From positions 1-7,444 of the forward strand of contig DASRXN010000146.1 in the NCBI GenBank assembly GCA_035654135.1: a DNA stretch of 7,444 nt, in the 5' to 3' direction. Positions 1-6,981 of the stretch are shown one piece after another. Both the position numbers and the translations under genes were made by a program. The stretch is from Fen-999 sp035654135 (GTDB lineage Bacteria > Pseudomonadota > Gammaproteobacteria > Burkholderiales > Rhodocyclaceae). Each line of letters begins with the position of its first letter. Position 1 is the stretch's first letter. Below the pieces are notes generated by a model, which worked only from the letters and a program-made list of their open reading frames with translations, had not been told where the DNA came from and searched no databases.

Positions 1-19
1 GAGGTAGCCCGGCTGCGAA

Positions 20-844
20 TCAGGGCCGGCGGCGGTGCTTTCTGAAATCGGGCGGCCGCTTCTCGATCCAGGCGTTGCGGCCTTCCTGGCCCTCGGCGGT
101 CATGTAGAACAGGCCCGTGGCCTGCCCGGCGAGTTCCTGGATGCCGGCCAATCCATCCGTATCGGCGTTGAAGCCGGCCTTGATCATGCGCAGCGCGGTG
201 GGCGAGAGCTTGAGCATCTCGCGGCACCAGGCGACGGTTTCCTCTTCGAGCTTGTCGAGCGGCACCACGGCGTTGACCAGGCCCCAGGCCAGCGCTGTCT
301 GCGCGTCGTACTGGCGGCACATCAGCCAGATTTCCTTGGCGCGCTTCATGCCGATGGTGCGCGCCATCAGGCCGCAGCCCAGGCCGGCGTCGAAGCTGCC
401 GACGCGCGGGCCGGTCTGGCCGAAGCGGGCGTTGTCGGCGGCGATGGTCAGGTCGCAGACCAGGTGCAGCACGTGGCCGCCGCCGATCGCGTAGCCGGCC
501 ACCATCGCCACCACAGGCTTGGGCAGGCGACGGATCTGCATCTGCAGGTCGAGCACGTTGAGGTGCGGCGTGGCGGTGCGCTGGTCGTGGTAGCCACCAT
601 CGTCGCCGCGCACCTTCTGGTCGCCGCCCGAGCAGAAGGCATCCGGCCCGGTGCCGGTGAAGACGATCACGCCGACCTGCGGGTCGCGGTGGGCGCGGGC
701 GAAGGCGTCCTGCAGCTCCATGATGGTCTCGGGGCGGAAGGCGTTGCGACGCTTTGGCCGGTCGATGGCGATCTTCGCGATGCCGTCACCGGAAAGTTCG
801 TAGCGGATGTCGGTGAAGTCGGCGGCGGGGGTCCAAGGGGTCAT
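20..844 (-). CDS. menB: 1,4-dihydroxy-2-naphthoyl-CoA synthase
   Basis: 274 residues, crotonase family. The ATG at 844 is chosen over a much longer open frame because homology begins at once and ATGA couples it to the menA stop; no separate Shine-Dalgarno is seen. MenB-specific blocks are clear: CSGGDQKVRGDDGGY (71-85), the oxyanion-hole loop AGYAIGGGHVLH (116-127), GQTGPRVGSFD (142-152), and the C-terminal MTAEGQEGRNAW and PDF. S150 and D152 match the catalytic Ser/Asp of MenB. The residue five before the Ser is Gly145, the mark of type I (bicarbonate-dependent) MenB as in E. coli, not the Asp of type II. It closes the ring of o-succinylbenzoyl-CoA in the cytoplasm. A thioesterase is then needed before MenA; none is in the window. 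The 19 bases left of the stop hold nothing recognisable. Confidence 0.95.
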   Translation of the reverse strand: MTPWTPAADFTDIRYELSGDGIAKIAIDRPKRRNAFRPETIMELQDAFARAHRDPQVGVIVFTGTGPDAFCSGGDQKVRGDDGGYHDQRTATPHLNVLDLQMQIRRLPKPVVAMVAGYAIGGGHVLHLVCDLTIAADNARFGQTGPRVGSFDAGLGCGLMARTIGMKRAKEIWLMCRQYDAQTALAWGLVNAVVPLDKLEEETVAWCREMLKLSPTALRMIKAGFNADTDGLAGIQELAGQATGLFYMTAEGQEGRNAWIEKRPPDFRKHRRRP

Positions 845-1746
845 GGCAGGGTCAGCAGGCAACCGGAGGCGAACAGGATACCGAAGATGAACTGGCAGCG
901 CGCCGTATCGGCCAGCACGCCGTTGAGTTCCGCGCCGTAAGCGGAGCGGGCGCGGCGTACCACCACGACTGACTTTGGCAGCGCCAGCAGCGCGAGCCAG
1001 GCGGCGGGATAGGGCGAGAAGGCGGGCAGCAGGAGGAAGGGTGCCAGCAGCAGGGCGGCGTGAACGGCGCGGGCACCGCGGTCGCCGAGCACCGCAGCCA
1101 GCGTGCGGCGGCCGGCGGCGGTGTCGGCTTTGAGGTCGCGCAGGTTGTTCACCATCAGCACGGCGGCGGCGGGTGCGCCCAGCGCCAGGCCGGCGAGCAG
1201 GGCGGTGGCGGAAAGCGTGTGCGCTTGCAGCCAGTAACTGCCACCGACGGCGATGAGGCCGAAGAAGAGCAGCACGAAGAGTTCGCCGAAGGGCGAGTGG
1301 GAGATCGGCCGCGGTCCGCCGGAGTAGGCCCAGCCTGCGACCAGCGAGGCGAGGCCGACAGCGACGATCGGCCAGCCGCCAACCACGGCAAGGTAGACGC
1401 CGAGCAGGAAGGCGCCGGAGAATGCGAGCAGCGCGGCAGTACGCACCTGCCACGGCGGGGCCCAGCCGGCGGCGGTGACGCGCACGGGGCCGAGGCGGTC
1501 GCCACCGTCGTTGCCGCGCTCGAAATCGGCGGCGTCGTTGTGCAGGTTGGTGCCGACCTGGATCAGCAGCGCCGCCAGCAGCGCGGCGAGCGCGACGGTT
1601 AAGAGATGCGGCGCACCCTCGGCCCAGGCCAGCGCGGTGCCGACCAGTACCGGGCTGGCGGCCAGCGGCAGGGTGCGCGGACGCGCCGCCAGCAGCCAGA
1701 GCCGCAGGCCGGCGGGCGGGCCGGACACCACCGCCTCAGGCTGCAA
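841..1746 (-). CDS. menA: 1,4-dihydroxy-2-naphthoate polyprenyltransferase
   Basis: 301 residues from the TTG at 1746, which has GGAG 7 nt upstream and overlaps menG by 11 nt. Two in-frame GTGs (1731 and 1728, the latter with GAGG 5 nt upstream) are alternatives giving 296 or 295 residues; no early ATG exists. This is a UbiA-superfamily membrane protein with about eight to nine hydrophobic spans. The N-terminal block ARPRTLPLAASPVLVGTALAW is MenA-like. The first Mg/diphosphate motif is NLHNDAAD (67-74), followed by ERGNDGGDRLGP. The second is NNLRDLKAD (200-208). It prenylates and decarboxylates dihydroxynaphthoate at the inner membrane to give demethylmenaquinone, the substrate of MenG. Its stop shares ATGA with the menB start. 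UbiA (ubiquinone) is unlikely given the MenA-type motifs and the menB neighbour. Confidence 0.93.
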   Translation of the reverse strand: MQPEAVVSGPPAGLRLWLLAARPRTLPLAASPVLVGTALAWAEGAPHLLTVALAALLAALLIQVGTNLHNDAADFERGNDGGDRLGPVRVTAAGWAPPWQVRTAALLAFSGAFLLGVYLAVVGGWPIVAVGLASLVAGWAYSGGPRPISHSPFGELFVLLFFGLIAVGGSYWLQAHTLSATALLAGLALGAPAAAVLMVNNLRDLKADTAAGRRTLAAVLGDRGARAVHAALLLAPFLLLPAFSPYPAAWLALLALPKSVVVVRRARSAYGAELNGVLADTARCQFIFGILFASGCLLTLP

Positions 1747-2464
1747 GGGGCCGCTCCGCGAAGTGCAGGCAGGCGATGCCGAAGGAAAGATTTTCCCAGC
1801 GCACGCCGGTAAAGCCGCAGTGCCCGATCAGGTCGGCAAAGGCGCGCTGGTCGGGAAAGCGGCGGATCGATTCGACCAGGTATTGATAGGCCACCGGCGC
1901 CCGCGCCACGGCGGCGCCCAGGCGCGGGATCACCAGCCAGGAATAGAAGTCGTAGAAGGGCGCCAGCCACCAGTGCGGACGAGAGAATTCCAGGCAGACG
2001 AAGCGGCCGCCAGGCTTGAGCACTCGGCGGATTTCGCTCAGCGCCGCTTCCAGCCGGGTGGCGTTGCGCAGGCCGAAAGAAATCACCAGCAGGTCGATGC
2101 TGGCATCGGCGAAGGGCAGGGCTTCCGCTTCGCCAGCCAGCCAGCGGATGCGGCTGTCGGCGGCGCGCCGACCGGCGACCATCATCGGCAGGCTGGGATC
2201 GCAGACCACTACCCGACGTGTGCCGCCATCGAGCAGTCGGGCGATGTCGCCGGTGCCGCCGGCAAGGTCGACGACGATGCCCGCGATGCCGCGGCAACGT
2301 TTCTTCAGGGTGCGCTTCCACAGCCGGTGGATGCCGAAGCTCATGAGGTCGTTCATGAGGTCGTAGCGCGGTGCCACGGCCTCGAAGACGCGGCGGATGC
2401 GGCTGCGCCGTCCGTCCGTATCAACCTGCTCGCGGCCGAAGCTGCGGTCGAGGTCGGTGGTCAT
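1736..2464 (-). CDS. ubiE: Demethylmenaquinone/ubiquinone C-methyltransferase (UbiE/MenG family)
   Basis: 242 residues, normal length for UbiE/MenG. The start ATG is 6 nt after the thioredoxin stop. The family N-terminal block VFEAVAPRYDLMNDLMSFG (26-44) continues into HRLWK. SAM-binding motif I is DLAGGTGD (66-73); the acidic end of strand 2 is at D89; the UbiE-specific FGLRNAT is at 130-136; motif III KPGGRF is at 150-155, followed by CLEFSRP. The enzyme methylates demethylmenaquinone to menaquinone and, in dual-quinone bacteria, also a ubiquinone precursor. Because menA and menB follow directly, the menaquinone role (menG) is the likelier main job here. Sequence alone cannot separate the two substrates. 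Its last codons overlap the start of menA. Confidence 0.92.
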   Translation of the reverse strand: MTTDLDRSFGREQVDTDGRRSRIRRVFEAVAPRYDLMNDLMSFGIHRLWKRTLKKRCRGIAGIVVDLAGGTGDIARLLDGGTRRVVVCDPSLPMMVAGRRAADSRIRWLAGEAEALPFADASIDLLVISFGLRNATRLEAALSEIRRVLKPGGRFVCLEFSRPHWWLAPFYDFYSWLVIPRLGAAVARAPVAYQYLVESIRRFPDQRAFADLIGHCGFTGVRWENLSFGIACLHFAERPLAA

Positions 2465-2470
2465 CGGCTG

Positions 2471-2950
2471 CTACTTCAACGCCTGCTGGAAGGCCGCCTC
2501 CACGTCGGCCTGCTTCATCGGTCCGAGCTTGCGCGTCACGATATTGCCCTGACGGTCGATGACGACGGTGAAGGGCAATCCTGCCCCACCGTTGCCGAGC
2601 GCCTGCATCAGCCAGATGCCCTTGTTCTTCGCCACCAGCACCGGGTAGTTGATGTCATAGGCCTTGGCAAAATCCCGCACGCCCTCAGTGTTGTCCTCGA
2701 CGGCGATGCCTATCATCTCGACGTCCTTGCGCTTGGTGCGCACCTTGACCAGATCCGGGATCTCGTCGCGACAGGGGCCGCACCAGCGCGCCCAGAAGTT
2801 CACCATCAGCGGCTTGCCCTTGTAGGCGGATAGTTGGACGGGTTTGTCGGCAAGATCGCTCAGAGTGGCGGCGAACAGCGATTCGGGGCCGTCGGCACGC
2901 GCCGTGACGGCGATGCAGCAAAGCAGAGCGGCGAGCAATGGTTTTCTCAA
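2471..2950 (-). CDS. Exported TlpA/ResA-like thioredoxin-fold protein
   Basis: 159 residues from a TTG start at 2950, which overlaps the nosY stop and has a strong ribosome site. Residues 1-19 form a signal peptide (basic start, LLAALLCCIAV core, probable cut after TARA), so the protein acts in the periplasm. The mature part is a single thioredoxin fold: KPLMVNFWARWCGPC with the redox pair C57 and C60, then a TlpA/AhpC-type core, cis-proline P126 in GLPFTVV, and a C-terminal helix. WCGPC proteins of this type usually reduce disulfides in c-type cytochrome or copper-site assembly. Next to nosL and nosY, reduction of the NosL CxxC pair or another copper-site thiol is a reasonable guess but is not shown. 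The stop lies 6 nt before menG. A general cytochrome-c maturation role is the main alternative. Confidence 0.88.
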   Translation of the reverse strand: MRKPLLAALLCCIAVTARADGPESLFAATLSDLADKPVQLSAYKGKPLMVNFWARWCGPCRDEIPDLVKVRTKRKDVEMIGIAVEDNTEGVRDFAKAYDINYPVLVAKNKGIWLMQALGNGGAGLPFTVVIDRQGNIVTRKLGPMKQADVEAAFQQALK

Positions 2951-3774
2951 GGCAGATCCCCCTTCTTGAATACATAGTAACCGAGGGCAGCACAGAGGAG
3001 TCCGATGGCCGTCGGGTAGGCAATGGCGAAAATCTGATAGCCAGTGGCGCCAAAGTTGTCGAGGATCAGGAAGGCGGAGGGTCCGAGCACGATCAGTTGC
3101 GGGTCGAACAGCGACAAGGCGGCGGTGCGGAACACCTGCAGCGGATTGGCCAGAGCGATGCCGACCGCCACTTCGGGCGCCACCTTGCCTTGGATCATGA
3201 CGCCAAGCAGGATCAGGTCGAGGAACAGCAACAGGGTCAGCCAGACCAGGAAGGCGGCGCCCTGGGCCATGTCGGTGCCGCGCGCCAGCGAGGAGATCAG
3301 CATGCCGATGCCGAGGAAGCAGGCGCACATGGCCGCCAGCAGCGCGGTGTAGTAGCCGAACATGCCCCAGGGCACCTCGATGTCGCGCACCATGGCGATC
3401 AGCACGGCGACGATCATGGCGGCGACCACCGGCAGGAAGATGACCAGGTAGCGGCCGACGATTTTGCCCCAGAACCAGGCCGACAGCGACACCGGCAGCG
3501 ACAGCAGGTACTCGAAGACGCCCGCCTCGCGGTCGCCGGCCACCGAACGGACGGTGGTGATGAGCACGAAGATCGGCAGGATGGCCATGGTCAACTGGAT
3601 GTAGGTGACCAGCAGGCGCGACAGGCCGATGAAGCCCAGCACGCGCGATTCGGTGAGGCCGAACAGGAACAGCAGGGCGACGATGCCGCCGAATACCAGC
3701 GTGTAGATCTGGAACCAGCGCGCGCGCAGGGATTCGACGATGTCGAGCTTGGCGGTGAGCCAGAGTTGTTTCAT
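2947..3774 (-). CDS. nosY: NosY, ABC-2 type permease of the N2O reductase maturation transporter
   Basis: 275 residues. The ATG at 3774 is 4 nt past the nosL stop. The protein is an integral membrane protein with about six hydrophobic spans, near residues 25-45, 52-75, 105-130, 140-162, 172-195 and a last one before the C-terminus FKKGDLP. Between spans 2 and 3 it has the motif GDREAGVFEYLLSLPVS followed by GKIVGRY, typical of NosY and other ABC-2 permeases where the loop meets the ATPase. With NosF it forms the transporter that works with NosD in the periplasm to supply the NosZ copper site. The TGA stop is embedded in the start of the thioredoxin-like gene as TTGA (2947-2950), so translation is probably coupled. 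Confidence 0.92.
   Translation of the reverse strand: MKQLWLTAKLDIVESLRARWFQIYTLVFGGIVALLFLFGLTESRVLGFIGLSRLLVTYIQLTMAILPIFVLITTVRSVAGDREAGVFEYLLSLPVSLSAWFWGKIVGRYLVIFLPVVAAMIVAVLIAMVRDIEVPWGMFGYYTALLAAMCACFLGIGMLISSLARGTDMAQGAAFLVWLTLLLFLDLILLGVMIQGKVAPEVAVGIALANPLQVFRTAALSLFDPQLIVLGPSAFLILDNFGATGYQIFAIAYPTAIGLLCAALGYYVFKKGDLP
2956..2963 (-). promoter_or_regulatory. Ribosome binding site that fixes a TTG start for the thioredoxin-like gene
   Basis: On the minus strand AGGGGGAT lies 5 nt before the TTG at 2950. It is the best Shine-Dalgarno-like sequence I found in the window and sits inside the last codons of nosY. No ATG or GTG lies nearby in the frame, and TTG at this spot puts a normal signal peptide at the N-terminus, so the site decides the start. 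Confidence 0.7.
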
Positions 3775-3778
3775 GCGC

Positions 3779-4245
3779 CTATTTTCCTTTGGCGAGCACG
3801 TGTTCGCGCATGGTGGCGAAATCCACCGTCCCGGCCTCGGGATGCGGCAGGGCGCCGAAGTTGTAGCCCATCGGCGAGGTCTTGGTGGCGTAGTGGGCGG
3901 CGCGGGCGTCGAGCCAATGGACGTCGTTGCCCTTGCTGGCGAGGTCGGCGACCCAGAAGCGCGTGGCCGCCTCCGCCATCCATGGATGGTCGGCCGCCTT
4001 GTCGCGCAGCCAGAAGGCGGCGCAGCCGATGTCGTCGAACTTGAAGATAGTATTCTTCGGTCCTCCGCGCATTTCGGCGGCGAAGCGGCGGTCGGAGATG
4101 ACCATGCTGCAGCGGACGCAGGTGTCGCGGTCCCACACGATCGGCTGCATGCCCTCGGGCCAGTCCCCTTTCTTGCCGCAGGCGGCAAGCGCCGCTGCCA
4201 GCGGCGTGAGGGCGAAACCGGTGGCGAAAAATCGGCGTCTGTCCA

Positions 4246-4246
<1 letters not shown>
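3779..4246 (-). CDS. nosL: NosL, outer/periplasmic copper-binding lipoprotein
   Basis: 155 residues from the ATG at 4246. A GTG one codon upstream (4249) overlaps the nosF stop and is an equally coupled alternative. The N-terminus MDRRRFF resembles a Tat motif, followed by a hydrophobic stretch and a lipobox LAAC with C23 as the acylated cysteine. The mature part has the NosL copper motif C43-VR-C46-S-M48, then a conserved-looking Trp/Asp-rich core and SPMGYNFGA, which matches the SPMG region of the family. NosL binds Cu(I) and delivers it for assembly of the NosZ copper centres. It lies between nosF and nosY, whereas the order I know from many clusters is nosF-nosY-nosL. The stop lies 4 nt before the nosY start. 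Confidence 0.92.
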
Positions 4247-5103
<857 letters not shown>

Positions 5104-5122
5104 GGCGGGTCGGATTGTAGCC

Positions 5123-5142
5123 GGGCGGCCGGACTGGCGCCC
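5123..5142 (-). other. GC-rich hairpin in the nosH-nosF gap
   Basis: In the 58 nt between the nosH stop and the nosF ATG, the minus strand reads GGGCGCC, loop AGTCC, then GGCCGCCC. This pairs as a seven-base-pair G/C stem with one bulged C. It is not followed by a U tract, so it is a poor intrinsic terminator. It may be an mRNA processing or stability element that sets the level of nosFLY relative to nosGH, or chance in a GC-rich region. I saw the base pairing directly; any function is inference. Confidence 0.4.
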
Positions 5143-5161
5143 TTGATTCAAAGCATTTTGC

Positions 5162-6139
5162 TCACATCAGTTTCGACAGGCCCTTGACCTCGAACTTCAG
5201 CGAACCGGTGGGGCAGGTATCGACGCAAAGGCCGCAGCGCGTGCAGTCAGGGCCGATCGGCACTTCGATGTCCACCGCGCGGCCCTTGATGACCGTGTCG
5301 AGCACGTGTGGCACCAGGCAGACCTTGCGGCAGTCGCCTTCGTGGAAGCAGCCGTCGAGGGTGTACTTGATCCGTACCGGTGACAGGATGCCGACGACGC
5401 CGTAAGTCAGACCGATCGGGCAGGCGTAGCGGCACCAGGCGCGCCGCGAGAAGAACACTTCGAACACCAGCAGCGCCAGCACCCAGAGCAGCGCCAGGCC
5501 GGGACCATAGATCAATGCCCGCGACAGAATGCCGGTCGGCGAGATAGCCTCGAAGACCGTATAGCCCGTTGCCAGGGCCAGCACGGCGAAGATCAGCCAG
5601 AACACGCTGCGCAGACGCCGGTCGATCGTTTGGTCGGTGACCAGCTTTCTTTTCACCAGGAAAAGGTGGATGTTTTCCGCCCATTCGGCCAGCAGGTGAT
5701 AGGGACAGACCCAGGAACAGAAGGTCCGGCCGCCGAACAGCAGCCAGAGCACCAGCACCGTGCCGGTGCCGATCAACAGGTTGGTAATGATGTGCTTGTG
5801 CGCCAGCATCACCTGCAATGCGGAGTTCAGGTCGATCAGATGGAAGCCGGCAAAGCGCGAGGCGGTCAGCGCACCCTCGAGTAGCTGGATGTCGAAATAG
5901 AAGGAAACGACGAACAGCAGGTTGACAGCGATCAACGTTGCCCAGCGCCAGTTGCGCCATTTGTGGCTTGGCTCGGCATGGGCCCGGGCATGGAGCTTCT
6001 CGGCGATGAAATCGCGGTTGCCCTTCTTATAGAGGTGGATTTCCTGGGCCTTGGGAGAGATTTCGGTCGGCTTCTTCGGTTCGCGGCCGAACATGACCAT
6101 GATCTGGTCTACGAAGCGGCGCTTCATGATCTTCTTCAT
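5162..6139 (-). CDS. nosH: NosH, NapH-like membrane polyferredoxin (proposed quinol dehydrogenase)
   Basis: 325 residues from the ATG at 6139. This ATG shares ATGA with the nosG stop and has GGAG just upstream (spacing 3 nt). An upstream in-frame GTG at 6148 is possible but less likely. After a basic N-terminal domain there are about four membrane spans, near residues 67-86, 117-135, 178-196 and 209-230. Two CxxxCP motifs sit at span ends, C141-SWV-C145-P and C236-RYA-C240-P, as in NapH. The C-terminal domain has cysteines 264, 270 and 274 and the ferredoxin run C299-TR-C302-GL-C305-VDT-C309-P, enough for two 4Fe-4S clusters. NapH-type proteins oxidise quinol at the membrane and hand electrons to NapG/NosG. 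In clade II nos systems NosGH is modelled as a menaquinol dehydrogenase. The stop is followed by the only sizeable non-coding gap of the window. Confidence 0.92.
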   Translation of the reverse strand: MKKIMKRRFVDQIMVMFGREPKKPTEISPKAQEIHLYKKGNRDFIAEKLHARAHAEPSHKWRNWRWATLIAVNLLFVVSFYFDIQLLEGALTASRFAGFHLIDLNSALQVMLAHKHIITNLLIGTGTVLVLWLLFGGRTFCSWVCPYHLLAEWAENIHLFLVKRKLVTDQTIDRRLRSVFWLIFAVLALATGYTVFEAISPTGILSRALIYGPGLALLWVLALLVFEVFFSRRAWCRYACPIGLTYGVVGILSPVRIKYTLDGCFHEGDCRKVCLVPHVLDTVIKGRAVDIEVPIGPDCTRCGLCVDTCPTGSLKFEVKGLSKLM

Positions 6140-6981
6140 GTTCTCCACACCTCGCGCGGAACGACCTCAATCGCGGCTGGTTCGACCGGACAGATCATTT
6201 CGCAGACGCCGCAGCCGACGCAGGGCTCATGCACGACAGGTTGCTTCCGCTGGCTGCCGTCGGGGGCGAATACGGTCTCGATGCTGATGGCGCCCTTGAT
6301 CGGGCATTCGCGCGCGCACAGGTCGCACTCGGCGACATCGTAGGGATGGTCGGCGATCTTGATCGGCTTCCAGCGGTCGACGCTCATGTAGCGCATGCGG
6401 CCCTTGAAGCCCGATCCCTGTACCTGGCCCTTGAAGCCCTTGCCCTGGATGGCCAGGCAGGATTCCGGTCGCGTCAGGCGGGCGACACCAATGCGTTCCT
6501 TGAGGTTGAGCGTCGGCTCGGCATCCTTCTCCTTGGCCAGGAGAATGGGCTTTGTGGCCAGTGCGGCACCGGGACGAACTGGCAGGAACTCAGGCTTGTC
6601 ATAGGCCAGAGAGCCGGTCGGGCAGGCGAGAATGCATTGCACCGCGTCGCAGGAGAAATCGCATGCCTGGCTGCGGGCATCGATGTGAGGCGTACCGACC
6701 CCGAAGCCATCGACGAGGTCTGCCAGCTTGATCGCCTGCACCGGGCAGACCTGCACGCATTGGCCGCACTTGATGCAGGAGGCGAGAAAGTCGTGCTCGT
6801 CAAGTGCGCCCGGTGGGCGTAGGCGCTTGCGCTGCGCGTAGGCGAGCGGCAGGTAGCCGGAAAGGGCGGCGCCAAGCACGCCACCGGTGAGCAGAATCGT
6901 CCGCAGGACGCGGCGGCGGGCCTGCTGCTTGCGTTCCTTCGACAGCGGCGGCTTGGTGGCGGGAGTGTCGTTATCGCTCAT
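6136..6981 (-). CDS. nosG: NosG, NapG-like periplasmic 4Fe-4S ferredoxin for electron transfer to N2O reductase
   Basis: 281 residues. The N-terminus has an RRRVLR stretch (22-27) followed by a hydrophobic segment to about residue 49 (AYA), which looks like a Tat signal peptide or anchor. Four cysteine groups follow: C69-C72-C75-C79-P; C107, C111, C116, C120-P; C219-C222-C226-P, with C175 a possible fourth ligand; and C254-C257-C260-C264-P. This is the layout of NapG/NosG proteins, which pass electrons from a membrane quinol-oxidising partner (NapH/NosH) to a periplasmic reductase. Here the partner is the next gene, overlapping by ATGA (6136-6139). The start ATG overlaps the nosD stop and has no clear Shine-Dalgarno, consistent with coupling. 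NosG rather than NapG is chosen from the nosD and nosF neighbours. Residues 180-197 carry a 9-residue tandem repeat that I do not recall from the family. Confidence 0.92.
   Translation of the reverse strand: MSDNDTPATKPPLSKERKQQARRRVLRTILLTGGVLGAALSGYLPLAYAQRKRLRPPGALDEHDFLASCIKCGQCVQVCPVQAIKLADLVDGFGVGTPHIDARSQACDFSCDAVQCILACPTGSLAYDKPEFLPVRPGAALATKPILLAKEKDAEPTLNLKERIGVARLTRPESCLAIQGKGFKGQVQGSGFKGRMRYMSVDRWKPIKIADHPYDVAECDLCARECPIKGAISIETVFAPDGSQRKQPVVHEPCVGCGVCEMICPVEPAAIEVVPREVWRT
6399..6439 (-). repeat. In-frame 27-bp-period direct repeat inside nosG
   Basis: The 14-base word ggcccttgaagccc occurs at 6399-6412 and again at 6426-6439, exactly 27 bases (9 codons) apart. In the protein this gives two 9-residue units, GKGFKGQVQ and GSGFKGRMR (residues 180-197), between the second and third cysteine clusters. 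The repeat keeps the frame and adds Gly and Lys/Arg, so it probably forms a basic, flexible loop. It could be a recent tandem duplication or a conserved loop of this NosG subgroup. Confidence 0.75.

Noticed and set aside
20..1453. MenB frame extended upstream to 477 codons
   Set aside because: The extra N-terminal part is Arg/Leu/Pro-rich low-complexity translation of menA in another frame. MenB homology starts at the ATG at 844, which overlaps the menA stop as ATGA.
841..1746. Prenyltransferase as UbiA or a haem/chlorophyll UbiA relative
   Set aside because: The NLHNDAAD and NNLRDLKAD motifs and the ARPRTLPLA start are MenA-like, and menB is translationally coupled to it.
1475..2833. Long plus-strand open frame of about 450 codons opposite menA, menG and the thioredoxin gene
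   Set aside because: It lies antisense to three well-recognised genes, has the Ala/Arg/Asp/His-rich composition expected of a shadow frame in GC-rich DNA, and shows no domain motif. The other long plus-strand frames (35-940, 2938-4044, 6229-6822) are rejected for the same reasons.
5114..5119. TACAAT (minus strand) as a -10 promoter element for nosF
   Set aside because: No -35-like hexamer lies 16-18 nt upstream (the region is GGGCGC), and a start site from it would fall on or inside the nosF start codon.
5123..5142. Hairpin as a rho-independent terminator after nosH
   Set aside because: No T-rich tract follows on the minus strand; the sequence after the stem is CGGCTACAATCC. It is kept only as a hairpin of unknown role.
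5104..5151. In-frame TTG at 5151 as the nosF start
   Set aside because: It would add 16 residues with no family resemblance. The ATG at 5103 starts directly at the ABC fold.
5143..5151. TTGAATCAA as an FNR-type operator
   Set aside because: The half-sites are separated by one base, while FNR/DNR boxes need TTGAT-N4-ATCAA. It is a short chance palindrome.
5162..6981. The ferredoxin pair as NapG/NapH of periplasmic nitrate reductase
   Set aside because: The flanking genes are nosD and nosF, with no napA, napB, napC or napD, so the NosG/NosH assignment fits better although the families are related.
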